From NCBI GenBank assembly GCA_035591015.1, contig JAXIUW010189181.1, positions 1-12,182 on the forward strand: DNA of 12,182 bases, read 5' to 3'. Positions 1 through 8,144 of the stretch are shown here, one piece after another. The notes beneath the pieces are model-generated. The model was not told the origin of the DNA, searched no databases, and saw only the letters and a list, made by a program, of their open reading frames with translations. Position 1 is the stretch's first letter. Every line of letters starts with the position of its first letter. The stretch comes from Cephalothrix simula (lineage: Eukaryota; Nemertea; Palaeonemertea; Archinemertea; Cephalotrichidae). A program made the position numbers and the translations under genes.

Positions 1-68
1 ACGTCACTGGCGCCAACCCGCGAAATTGAAATTTGCGCCAATACAGCTCCTTTAAAGTACATGTAAGT
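1..68 (+). promoter_or_regulatory. E2F/CRE-like motif cluster followed by a splice-donor-like site
   Basis: The first 41 bases contain GCGCCAA twice in the same orientation (10-16 and 35-41), CGCGAAA between them (20-26), and ACGTCAC at the very edge (1-7), which would be a CRE if the previous base pair were TG. GCGCCAA and CGCGAAA are the reverse complements of E2F-type words TTGGCGC and TTTCGCG. Position 63 begins GTAAGTAT, a near-perfect eukaryotic 5' splice site. Together these could be a promoter plus a short non-coding first exon whose intron runs to the right. The window edge hides whatever lies upstream, and the donor overlaps a TACATGTA word that is common in such genomes, so this is only suggestive. 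Confidence 0.3.
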
Positions 69-1088
69 ATAGTTTGGTTTTCTATTTCTTTGTTCCTTGA
101 TTTTGTATACATGTATTTGGTATAAAAAAAACTCAGAAAAGTGTGGTGAATCTTTTTTGTAAAAAAAATCAAATGGATTAAAAATTTTTTTTATAAAATT
201 TTAGTAGCCATTAATAGGTAGATCTAAAATCCCAGGCGTTCAAAGAATCGAGGATTATTTCCAGACGGCCAGATGATACCTGATGCGAATACGAAAATAG
301 ATTTCTGATCATAGAGATGTATGTACGCGTATACCAATTCGATTTTCTAACTTCTAGTCATGAACTATCTGTTACAGCCTATTACTAGTAATTCCTTCCA
401 TTAAAATGATAAAACAACGATTATAGAATACTAAATAAAACATTCAATTCTGATCAGCTTAAATTCATTAAAAGTTTTGAATCAACACAACTTAATCTTT
501 TCTTTCCTACCGCGAAATATTCTTGTATAATGGGCTATACATATAAAATACATGTTGCTCTTTAATCCTGACATCTCATTAAAATCATATTGTGCTTCAT
601 ATTCAAACAGTTGAGGATAACCTATTCAACTATGGATAAAGTAACTCCTCTGATATTTCAGAGACAGTTCAAACTAATCAAGACTAAGTTATTGAATGTT
701 CTAGTATTAAAAACAGCTATTCCCCTACTGTTGAGTTATTGTTAACATCATTTTTGTGAGTTTGGCTCTAGTGTGCCCTTTACTATCAAGTGTCCGTCAA
801 TACTACTCAGCCAGAAGATCTTAAGATACCACAATATTTGGCAATAATTATCAATGTTTACCTAATATAATAACCTAATGTCAATTTTTTAATTTTAAGT
901 AGGTGAATGATTTGTTAAAAACTTTCTACCAATTGAAAATCAGTACATTGAAGAAAGAAATTGCACTGATTGTGTTATTCACTTAGACAGAATCTTACAT
1001 ATTTATTACTTAGATGGTCAAAGATTAATCAAATTTACACCATTAATTTGTTCCTTTCACGTATCTATAATAATCAATACACACAGAT
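69..1088. other. AT-rich DNA with no recognisable gene
   Basis: All frames are closed at short intervals. The stretch has T- and A-runs near 120-200 and a 10-bp palindrome ATCTTAAGAT near 820, but no exon with both splice signals, no RNA gene and no mobile-element end that I can recognise. It could be intron if the donor at 63 is real, otherwise intergenic. Confidence 0.6.
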
Positions 1089-1291
1089 ATGACACATACA
1101 GTAAATTCATTTTATGATGAAGACAATGTTGATATATGCAATATTGGAAAAGGATCCAACCACGAGCGAAGACAGAAAGACCGATCAATAATAATAACTA
1201 CATGTTAGAGAATAAAGAGTGTATCTTTTGTAATCACGATGATATACTCAAGGGAACCTGTTTACAAGAATATATCCCTCAAGAAGTATGA
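1089..1291 (+). other. Two overlapping short frames, possible degraded coding fragment
   Basis: Frame A starts at ATG 1089 and ends at TAG 1206-1208 (39 aa). It is hydrophilic, with YDEDNVDICNIGKGSNHERR in its middle. Frame B starts at ATG 1136 and ends at TGA 1289-1291 (51 aa). Its second half reads MLENKECIFCNHDDILKGTC, with a C-x2-C and a later C and H. The composition is unlike the Leu/Phe/Asn/Ile-rich products of random AT-rich DNA. The end of A (to about 1205) meets the protein-like part of B (from 1202), as if one frameshift had broken a longer frame. No family is recognised, and frames of this length are expected by chance, so this may be nothing. Confidence 0.2.
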
Positions 1292-3009
1292 CGCATGTCA
1301 TTTCTCATTATATACTTGGTAGTCCTTACATTATAGATCTTACATTGTTCATGTTTTTTTCATGCTTCCTAATGGAAATAATTTAGCTTTAAATATAGGG
1401 ATAGGGAAAGGGGTAAAACCAATTGAGTGGAGTAAACAAAAGCATTCTGGATTTTGCACTTTCAAGAATGTAAAATGAAATATAGGTGTTTTATATTCTT
1501 AAATTCAAAGCAGATTTTTTAACCCTGCCTATTCATACGGTTGATATATCAAATCCTCCAAACCTTTCTAGGAAGGATATTCATTTCAAACTTTTCTTGA
1601 TGGAATAATTCATTTTCTGCCTTCGGCGCCCAAGCGTGGTATTAAAAAGAGCACTTGAGAAGCTCATCAGCTTAAGTTAATATCTTATCACTCTGTAACG
1701 AGCTCCATTAATAAAGAATCAAGAATCTAGATTAATTTCTTCATTCTAGCTACTGACATTTTGTGATGAAAATTCCCCGAATTAATTTACCCAGCCTCAG
1801 GGTTTTAGCATATGTCCCTGCCTAGCTTGACAACTACTTCACAATCGATTCAGATATTTTCAATCTTGGAACCTTTCTGAACACTCTTTATAGAAATCAA
1901 ATGATGCATATAAATCATAAAACAACGAAGGAGGAATGACAAGACAGGGCGATGAAAGCCATGTCCCATCGGGAAAACATCCTTAACTGGCAACCAAAAA
2001 TTTACAACATTTTAGGAAATATTGAATTGATTGAATATTACAAATCCCAATGAAGGAATCCGAAATCCAAATCAAATTGTTTTAATTCAGTGACATCAAT
2101 GAAGCATCGGATATTTAATGGCGCACTTAAAATAATTGATTTTTGGAGATGGAAAGCTCTTCTCTTAAAGAAGAATCAATCATTTATCCATCAGAAAAGG
2201 TGTTCGTCAGAGTATCTCGATTTTCACTCAGATCTTGAAATAAAATCCAATCTGGCACAGATAAGTCTTTGAAGAAACCACAATTTAAAAGAAGTTATGC
2301 GAGGCAGAATCAGTGGCTGAACACGTAAATTCGCTGTTATGATATCATTTTTCCACACGAGTTAATTTTGTACGTTTATTGTCAAGGACGAACGAGATAT
2401 ATTCTACTACAGTATTTGGAAATAACGTGTTAAATTTTAAATTAATACAATTAATAAGGAAAATAAGTACCGGCAATAAAAGATGCATTTAATAAAAAGA
2501 AACATCCAAAAAGCATTACTTATCAGAGTTTGGTCTTAAGATTATTACCCAGAGTTGAGAAAAAATAAATCAACATTTAAAAGGAACCAATACCCGACCA
2601 TTTTTGCTGGTCCTAAATGAGCAATTCTAGATGATGTTTGACTGAAACACCTGGTACCAACTATAATGGCCAGAATGTATGGTTAGACGAGATTAGGCGT
2701 CACTATAAAAAAGGGCTTAATGTCAGAGAGTCATTTGGACTCTAAATCCCACACTAAATCCTAAGGCGCCTTTTTGTGTCATGTGTGTCATAAAATAAAA
2801 ATTTCCATTAACTGACAATATCACAAACGAACTTCGGGCTAAACTACAGAGTTTTGTCAGGCAAAAATAGAGAGTTAAACTAGAGGCTTACAAAATTCAA
2901 GTGTAATTCAGAAGTTTTTCATTCTTTACTAGTTTTAGGTGATGAACATAGTTGATCTGAAGCTAAGAGAAGATCACTTCTTTTAAGCTAATTAAATCCT
3001 ACAAAGGAA
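1292..3009. other. AT-rich DNA with no recognisable gene
   Basis: I see no supported gene here. A 60-codon frame at 2090-2272 begins with GTG, has no splice signals and looks like chance. A small stem AGAGTC/GACTCT lies near 2725-2745. The rest is AT-rich sequence with frequent stops on both strands. Confidence 0.6.
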
Positions 3010-3029
3010 AGAAGATCCAAAGATCTTCT
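3010..3029. repeat. Perfect 8-bp inverted repeat, 4-base loop
   Basis: Arms AGAAGATC (3010-3017) and GATCTTCT (3022-3029) flank CAAA. A related AGAAGATC occurs about 45 bases upstream, and a 10-bp palindrome GTCTTAAGAC follows at 3042-3051. No terminator or mobile-element role is implied. Confidence 0.7.
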
Positions 3030-3322
3030 CCGGAAAAAGACGTCTTAAGACTGCGTTCAGTATAAGGCAGTGTACAACAGATATTACTTCATATCGAAGC
3101 TCCAATGATAGAATATTCAATTTAAGAATAACTTATCAATAAATCTGCGATAGAAGATAGGGCATTGATTACGAAGAGGTCCAAGGATAAATATATATCT
3201 ATGATATTAAAATAGTAAAAAATTCAAGAGTAAGTGCAAGAACATGCTTATAATTCGTGCCAAAGTTTGCAGTAAGTAAATCTTAAAATTACGTCAAGCA
3301 CTGTTTGCTATACATAAAAAAA

Positions 3323-3330
3323 TGACGTCA
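3323..3330. promoter_or_regulatory. Perfect CRE palindrome TGACGTCA
   Basis: An exact 8-base CREB/ATF site, embedded in ATGACGTCAT. It is the first of three perfect copies in the window. No TATA box or start site can be tied to it. Confidence 0.4.
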
Positions 3331-4336
3331 TTACTACAAAATATCATAAAACCTTGTAGGTTATATAACAACATCAGCTACGTGCTTTAAATGATTATTT
3401 AATTACGTGAGTGCAAGGGAAAATCAATGTTAACCTTAATTAATATTTGCGCTATGCACTGATGGATGTAGGAAAGAGCTATACACCGAGGAAACCTCGA
3501 AACATGATAAAGAAGCAGAAAGAATCTACATGATGTTGTTTGGGCTACTTCACTATTTTTTTTCGTTGCATATTAAAAACCTCTCGGAAATTCCTAATCA
3601 AAGTATTTATAGTAAAAAATTAAAACTAGCATAAATCATTCTGAAAATCACTCCTTGATCTAGCATATAAGTGGAAAAAAGGCAAAACTCTATAGCAACT
3701 CCGTGCACGAAAGTTTTAACGTTACTATGGTTACAAAGCCCAATTGCTTTACCACAAAGATGCCTACGAGGCATGAAAAAATAATGGACCGTATAAATTT
3801 TGTTAACACATAACGAATTTGAATTTATAAAGATTTTATTTCTCTAGTGAATTAATTATAAGGTAATTTTAATAGTAGATAAAACTTAGTGCACAGAGTT
3901 GATAAGGTATAAAAAGCTGTATAAACGTTAGTCCTCGCGAATAACTTTTTAAAAATACAATGGGAGATAATAACAGCAATTATTTATTACAACGTGTGTC
4001 CACGAGAATAAAAACAAAGTTAATATAAAAACGTGCAGCCCAGCTCTACTAGACCATAATTTTTTAGGCTGTAAAAAAGGCACGCTGCCATTGATGGATG
4101 CGCAATTCACCCCTTTAAAATCCCTTAAAATATAAACTTTAGACCACGCTTTAGACGGTGACAATATATTTTGTATTAATTTTTGATTTTGCAAGGTTAT
4201 AATTACTTTACACTTACTATTCTCAGAGACTACTATTATTCTTATGGACTTCCAATATAGTAAGCGAAAAATAATTTTTTTATCTAGCGAATATCAACGT
4301 GTTTTCAGAGTGTATGTACCTATGGTATGTACACAA

Positions 4337-4344
4337 TGACGTCA
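4337..4344. promoter_or_regulatory. Perfect CRE palindrome TGACGTCA
   Basis: The second exact CREB/ATF site, in the context ATGACGTCATTTTGTGACG, so a half site TGACG follows within ten bases. No adjacent gene is evident. Confidence 0.4.
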
Positions 4345-4856
4345 TTTTGTGACGACACCTGGTGAGAAATTTATTAATGAATCACGCTCCATTTAGGCAA
4401 CTAACTCCCTATTTAGCCCACGAGCATATATACTGAAATATATATACCCCACACTTAAGTCAAGTTAATACGTACTTGTATAATTGAAGTAATGAACTGA
4501 AAAAAGAGGCAAAAATTCTATACAAGGTATACCACCTCGGTATTGGCGCTTTTTAATTTTCTGCGTATAGGCTATTTAGGCGTTCTGTTGTCATTATTAG
4601 CACTTTGGTTTTTTAAAATGATGTTTATTTAATCTTGCATATTTGAGCCATTTTTTTTTTACAAAAATGTCGAAAATTCTTAGAAACCGATTCATGCATA
4701 TATCGAAAATAAAGATACACCGTTAAAAAACAAGACAATATAATAAATTGAGATAGGTGCAACTGGGAAAAGAGGTGCGGAAATAACTTTTCGGTTATCT
4801 GAGATTATGGTTACTGATTATTGATTGGAGGAGAACATTGCTAAAAGTGCAACTAA

Positions 4857-4881
4857 CGCCATATTTATTTTAATGACGTCA
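4857..4881 (-). promoter_or_regulatory. CRE next to an ATGGCG (YY1-like) word
   Basis: Read on the minus strand, TGACGTCA (4874-4881) is followed after 11 bases by ATGGCG (complement of 4857-4862). Both motifs are typical of animal core promoters, where ATGGCG forms the YY1 core AAnATGGCGGC and sometimes carries the start codon. The frame from that ATG closes after 14 codons. A minus-strand promoter is possible but rests on motifs only. Confidence 0.25.
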
Positions 4882-5013
4882 CAGCGATTAACTACAATGT
4901 TCCCTCAATTGTTGAAGGCACAAACTATTAACTACCACGGCATGCATACAGCGAGGGGACAATTTAAGGGAGCAAATTAAAATTTTGTGTTAATTAACTT
5001 TTATTAGCCCTTT

Positions 5014-5164
5014 TTATTCCCCTAGCTTAACAGCCAGGCTACCTTCAGACACCATGAGAAACCTCACTGTTCTGAAGACGCCATTTTGTGGTGAATGTTT
5101 ATAAACAACAAGCACTGACATACACCATTCCCTTCTTGGCATATATGGCAAGAACAGCAACCGG
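5014..5164 (-). CDS. Candidate 3'-terminal coding exon with poly(A) signals
   Basis: On the minus strand a pyrimidine-rich tract (about 5165-5190) with a TTTTAAC branch-like word ends in CCCAAG. An open frame then follows, starting in phase 2 (first base completes a codon) and running 49 codons to a TAA at 5014-5016. Its C-terminal part reads VYKHSPQNGVFRTVRFLMVS and looks protein-like. AATAAA overlaps the stop (5013-5018) and recurs at 5000-5005. GC is visibly higher than in the flanks. The acceptor is AAG rather than CAG, and AATAAA is frequent in AT-rich DNA. No family is recognised. The same DNA also contains ACAAAATGGCG in another frame, which closes after six codons. Confidence 0.22.
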
Positions 5165-5439
5165 CTTGGGAAAATAAAAACGAAGAAGCGTTAAAATTGT
5201 AGGATAGAGAGCAAACTAAACACATAGTACAACTTTCTGATACAGTAAATTTAGGCATATTCCGATTTAACAGGGCTATAACTTTTGCATCAAATCCTAA
5301 CTAAATGCCAAAAAGAGCTGACAAAAACTCTTACACAGAGATAGCGCAATCAATAGCTAACTTTTTTCGTCTATCAAAGTTTAAGGAGGTTAAAAATTTT
5401 GAACCGAATTAACGGCATCAGAAAGCTGACAGGCGCAAG

Positions 5440-5650
5440 GTGTGAAGGAAAAAAATAAAAAGCGAAGAATAAGCCAGCCTCTCTAATCCGAATGCACATT
5501 GTTAGTCGCTCGAAAAGTCAGAGCATTTGGGCCGACTAGTGGAAAACCACATTACGGGTTAAATCACAGCTTTAAATAACAGATAGAAGACGTAACAAAA
5601 GGTGGGGCAACCTGCGCTGTCCATACCTGCGTAACTGGAGAAATACACAT
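5440..5650. other. GC-elevated, CpG-containing block of unknown nature
   Basis: This block has clearly more G, C and CpG than its surroundings. On the minus strand a good acceptor-like tract (TGTGTATTTCTCCAG, exon side starting near 5633) leads into sequence open in all three frames for 19 to 24 codons, including a short ATG frame of 22 codons (strong Kozak context, GGT before ATG and G after it). No convincing donor follows. It could be an exon fragment, an old repeat or a regulatory element; I cannot choose. Confidence 0.25.
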
Positions 5651-5672
5651 AGAATATCAATACGTGTTGTAT

Positions 5673-5697
5673 ATTTGGAGGCCCTAACCCTCCAAAT
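5673..5697. repeat. 9-bp perfect inverted repeat followed by A-run
   Basis: Arms ATTTGGAGG (5673-5681) and CCTCCAAAT (5689-5697) flank the 7-base loop CCCTAAC. A run of ten A follows at 5699-5708. It could be the end of an old retroposed sequence, but no target-site duplication is visible. Confidence 0.6.
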
Positions 5698-6166
5698 TAA
5701 AAAAAAAACTCGTTACCTATGATATAGCCTTGCTCAGTGGTTTCCTAAAAAAACCTATACATCAAATCGAGGCAGAATGCGCATAAGAAAATGCTGACCA
5801 ATCACAACACAACAGTAACGGTATGTCCAAAACCTAACAATGGCCGCCATTTTGTATGCACATTCAACCTTTGGGTTACATAGAGAACTAATTTTTTAAG
5901 CAAGACCACGAAATAGATAACTAATTTCATTTTTAGTGATTCAGGCAAATTTGCCAGAATATTATATAAAATAACCTTCCCAATATCTAACTAAAGAAAA
6001 ATTTAACTCAATTTCATTGCAATTTTTATATCGATTAACGTAAATTTTAATCATTTCCATAGGGACGGGTTTGTAATTACTTGAAGAACGACGTTTTCTG
6101 GTTTTTATGTCATTAAAAACTTCCAATATACGTAAACACATTTATCATATTTTAACTGTGCTTAAT
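5698..6166. other. No supported gene; CCAAT and YY1-type motifs
   Basis: No gene is supported. A CCAAT box (GACCAATCAC near 5797) and the YY1-type palindrome at 5839-5851 are the only notable motifs. On the minus strand ACAAAATGGCGGCC gives an ATG frame of 31 codons that ends without a donor. Confidence 0.5.
5839..5851. promoter_or_regulatory. Opposed YY1-like sites (AATGGC-C-GCCATT)
   Basis: AATGGCCGCCATT is a perfect 6-bp inverted repeat around one base. Read on the minus strand it lies in ACAAAATGGCGGCC, close to the YY1 core AAAATGGCGGC. It could mark a start region on the minus strand, but no exon with a donor follows. Confidence 0.3.
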
Positions 6167-6658
6167 CTACCAAACCCGATAGAATCCAATTATGGTAAAT
6201 AATAAATCATTAAACAAAATTGGCTCCCTATCATTAAAAGGGCTTACAACTAGTAACATATAATAAAATACAACAACATTTCCCCTCATTCTTACAAAGT
6301 CGAATTTCCTTCCGTTTGTCCAAAAATTACTGTTCCCTAATTGCCATATCAAGTCACATTCTGGGCAATTTAGCCTTTTACATCGACAAATAGACTGCGA
6401 GATGTGTTGAAGGAGGAAAAGCCCAAACCTATAAAAGATGTTAAATTTTGAAAAAGTGGTCTCTTTTCGGGAAATCATCAAATTTTCAGAGAAATCTGAT
6501 AAAATAGGCTTAGTATTTATGTTTGACAATTTCGAGTAATGGTTCTTTAAAAGATTCTCTAATTTTATGACAAAATCCAATAATACTCCATAGCGAAATA
6601 GAGCTTCCGTTTTTGAACGATATTTATTTAGTGAAAGGATGCAATTTGTCAGCCTAGT
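6167..6658 (-). CDS. Longest stop-free run (163 codons), unidentified product
   Basis: The minus strand is open from just after a TAG (6659-6661) to a TAG at 6167-6169. My rough estimate, using about 33% GC, is that fewer than one such run is expected by chance in this window. There is no ATG until residue 61 of the run (6476-6478, weak context, 103 aa), so a complete small gene is unlikely; an internal or terminal exon or a decayed element fits better. Visible features are a cysteine cluster C-x-C-x5-C-x2-C in SICRCKRLNCPECDL, three Trp, and two hydrophobic patches near the C-terminus (VVVFYYMLLVV and ILFNDLLFTIIGF). I saw no clean acceptor at its 5' side and recognise no domain. Confidence 0.3.
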   Translation of the reverse strand, partial: TRLTNCILSLNKYRSKTEALFRYGVLLDFVIKLENLLKNHYSKLSNINTKPILSDFSENLMISRKETTFSKFNIFYRFGLFLLQHISQSICRCKRLNCPECDLIWQLGNSNFWTNGRKFDFVRMRGNVVVFYYMLLVVSPFNDREPILFNDLLFTIIGFYRVW

Positions 6659-6728
6659 CTAGAATGTTCTGCAATTTAACCTCTTATCATGATTCTTGTC
6701 ACGAAAAATAGTAATTCAAAGGCCAAAA

Positions 6729-6740
6729 GGGGGCGGGGTC
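6729..6740 (+). promoter_or_regulatory. GC box (SP1/KLF-like)
   Basis: GGGGGCGGGGTC stands out in DNA of about one third GC. Its ten-base core GGGCGGGGTC (6731-6740) recurs in inverted orientation at 7136-7145, about 400 bases away. Confidence 0.35.
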
Positions 6741-7010
6741 GTAGGAGCTGTATCATTTCATCTAAAACTACACATGTCAAAAGTATTGAAAATTCTTGAC
6801 GTATGGGGCTGACGAGATGACATCCAAGTCAATTCGATCTTCCATACCAAAATTGGATCTCAAGGATCGAATGACCACTTGCAATTACAGAAAAAGATTT
6901 AAAGACATCGCTCAGATGAAAATAAGAAATATATATAAGAATTATTTAATTACATAAATGCTGGCTCATGTAAAAACAAGAATTAGAATGCGGTCTAAAA
7001 GAAGAACCTA

Positions 7011-7034
7011 AAGGCTGTTCTAGGGAACAGCCTT
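7011..7034. repeat. Perfect 10-bp hairpin with 4-base loop
   Basis: AAGGCTGTTC (7011-7020) and GAACAGCCTT (7025-7034) are exact complements around TAGG. It lies between the two inverted GC boxes. A Helitron end was considered: no CTRR follows within a dozen bases on either strand. It is a strong cruciform or RNA hairpin but too short for a microRNA precursor. Confidence 0.75.
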
Positions 7035-7135
7035 AACGATGACGTTTTAATACCGATTCTGAAAAATATAAAATATATAGTTTATAAATATTCAACATTT
7101 TAAAGTTTATATGGATTTATTGATTTGTTTTAGCT

Positions 7136-7154
7136 GACCCCGCCCGCAGCCAAT
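7136..7154 (-). promoter_or_regulatory. GC box plus CCAAT box
   Basis: GACCCCGCCC (7136-7145) is followed at 7150-7154 by CCAAT. This pairing is common in animal promoters. The orientation is uncertain because CCAAT reads on the + strand while the GC box reads GGGCGGGGTC on the minus strand. No exon can be tied to it. Confidence 0.3.
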
Positions 7155-7445
7155 AAAAAGTATAATCCGATTTATACATATGCCATTGGGCATATATGAC
7201 CTGTAAGCATTATTTATATACAAAATAAGCTCTAGGCATTGGCAATAATCGGCATGGATTTATACACAATTTATTAGATATAATCTCTGGATATAATGTA
7301 TATGATATTTTTGGCATATTTATTGTTTTCCATTTAATTTCTTCATGACAAAATATATTACGTATGATATTTAATGGACCTGATAGGTGTGGGATGCTGA
7401 ATGTTGATTCAATTAGAAATGCCCTAAGGGATATAAAATTTTTGC

Positions 7446-7467
7446 TATATATGTATATATATATATA
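7446..7467. repeat. TA microsatellite
   Basis: About eleven TA units with a single G interruption at 7453. It also encodes the Tyr-Ile run of a chance minus-strand frame at 7210-7515. Confidence 0.85.
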
Positions 7468-7504
7468 ATGTAGAAAGTCTAATAATATCAAATTAACAAG
7501 GCAA

Positions 7505-7750
7505 GTTTCGTTCATCAGGGTATCATCAAGAATGCACCAAAAGAATTAGAATCGCTTAGACCTTTTATGTTTCGAACGAACAAGGAATAGAAATTGCTTC
7601 GGGATTGTTCGGCTAACCTCAAATACTGTTTATTGAATTTATAAAGCTGCTGGTCGCCGGACAAAGCCTAAGTGTAGTTTCCTGCGCGCCCGAAACAATG
7701 CTCCTGCATATAAAATAAATAGGCGATTCTGATTATTTTGATGCATTCTT
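7505..7750. repeat. Diverged inverted duplication, likely two copies of one repeat family
   Basis: The segment 7528-7558 matches the reverse complement of 7720-7750 at 27 of 31 positions. The match continues inward after a gap: TTTTAT and GTTTCG occur on both arms, and near the centre GGATTGTTCGGCTAACC (left arm) pairs with GGCTTTGTCCGGCGACC (right arm, reverse complement). The arms are thus about 90-105 bases around a centre near 7630. Just outside the left arm, the minus strand at 7505-7518 reads CTGATGAACGAAAC, and outside the right arm it reads CCCTGATGATAGC. No target-site duplication or clean terminal repeat was seen. A foldback element, or two head-to-head insertions of a small non-autonomous repeat, are the main options. 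Confidence 0.55.
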
Positions 7751-7886
7751 GCTATCATCAGGGACGTATAGAAAATCATTTTTGCAAAAAATTTTAAAAA
7801 CACGCTTGACAAATTGAGAGAGAAAAGATGATTTAACGTCTTCAAGGAAATTTCGAACTTCAAAGGTTTCTTGAAAAACAAGCTAA

Positions 7887-8144
7887 AATTCTTGGCGAAT
7901 TACTGAAAATGATGCTAAAAGAGTTCGTTTGATTTATAAAAGGGATGATTATCTAGATTATCGTTCTTCAAGCGATTCACAAAGTGGCGTTTCGGAAATG
8001 ATACAAATTAACCGGAAGGCATATAGCCAACTTCCGGTTACAACGGAATTCTGGGAAAACTTTATTTCAAAGAAAATTGAGTTGAATTTTCCAGTACTTA
8101 ACATTATTGTATCAAATCAAAAAAGAGGGGTTGATTGGATTTAG
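7887..8144 (+). other. Unidentified 85-codon open run, possible decayed coding sequence
   Basis: The + strand is open from after a TAA at 7884-7886 to a TAG at 8142-8144. The N-terminal half is rich in charged residues and Ser (KRVRLIYKRDDYLDYRSSSD). There is no initiating ATG; the first ATG in frame is about 40 codons in. A second frame just upstream contains LEKQAKILGELLKMMLKEFV and closes at 7931, so a frameshifted relic is conceivable. The length is within chance expectation, no splice sites frame it, and no family is recognised. Confidence 0.18.
8009..8040. repeat. 10-bp inverted repeat carrying two opposed ETS-type sites
   Basis: TAACCGGAAG (8009-8018) and CTTCCGGTTA (8031-8040) are exact complements with a 12-base spacer. 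Each arm contains ACCGGAAG, the ETS-family core. It is seen directly in the sequence; regulatory use is inference. Confidence 0.65.

Larger units (their letters stand above)
3030..4856. other. AT-rich DNA with isolated CRE palindromes and no supported gene
   Basis: No exon with good acceptor, open frame and donor was found. An 81-codon frame on the minus strand (3949-4194) starts at TTG, has no ATG and ends in a hydrophobic low-complexity run; I treat it as chance. An E2F-like TTGGCGC sits at 4543-4549. The two CREs in this stretch are listed separately. Confidence 0.55.

Noticed and set aside
1660-1690. CTGATGA on the minus strand, another possible hammerhead core
   Set aside because: No GAAA string follows at a plausible stem II distance.
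1930-1990. AAGGAGGA followed by ATG, resembling a bacterial ribosome binding site
   Set aside because: The frame closes after 16 codons and everything else in the window is eukaryotic in style.
3362-3410. Small + strand exon candidate (acceptor AACATCAG, donor TTAC|GTGAGT)
   Set aside because: Only about ten codons, no pyrimidine tract, and no partner exon; this many weak pairs are expected by chance in 12 kb.
3949-4194. 81-codon minus-strand frame
   Set aside because: Begins at TTG with no ATG, has no acceptor or donor, and ends in a hydrophobic low-complexity tail; consistent with chance.
6809-6835. CTGACGA followed by a small GATG-A-CATC stem, resembling a hammerhead core
   Set aside because: The stem is followed by CAAG instead of GAAA, so the second conserved core string is missing.
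7011-7034. Hairpin considered as a Helitron 3' end
   Set aside because: No CTRR terminus within a dozen bases on either side, and no TC start paired with it.
7210-7515. 101-codon minus-strand frame
   Set aside because: Translates a TA microsatellite into a Tyr-Ile run, starts inside the region flanking the inverted duplication, and has a composition typical of random AT-rich DNA.
7639-7881. 80-codon minus-strand frame
   Set aside because: Starts at TTG and runs through one arm of the inverted duplication, so its Arg-rich end reflects the repeat, not a conserved protein.
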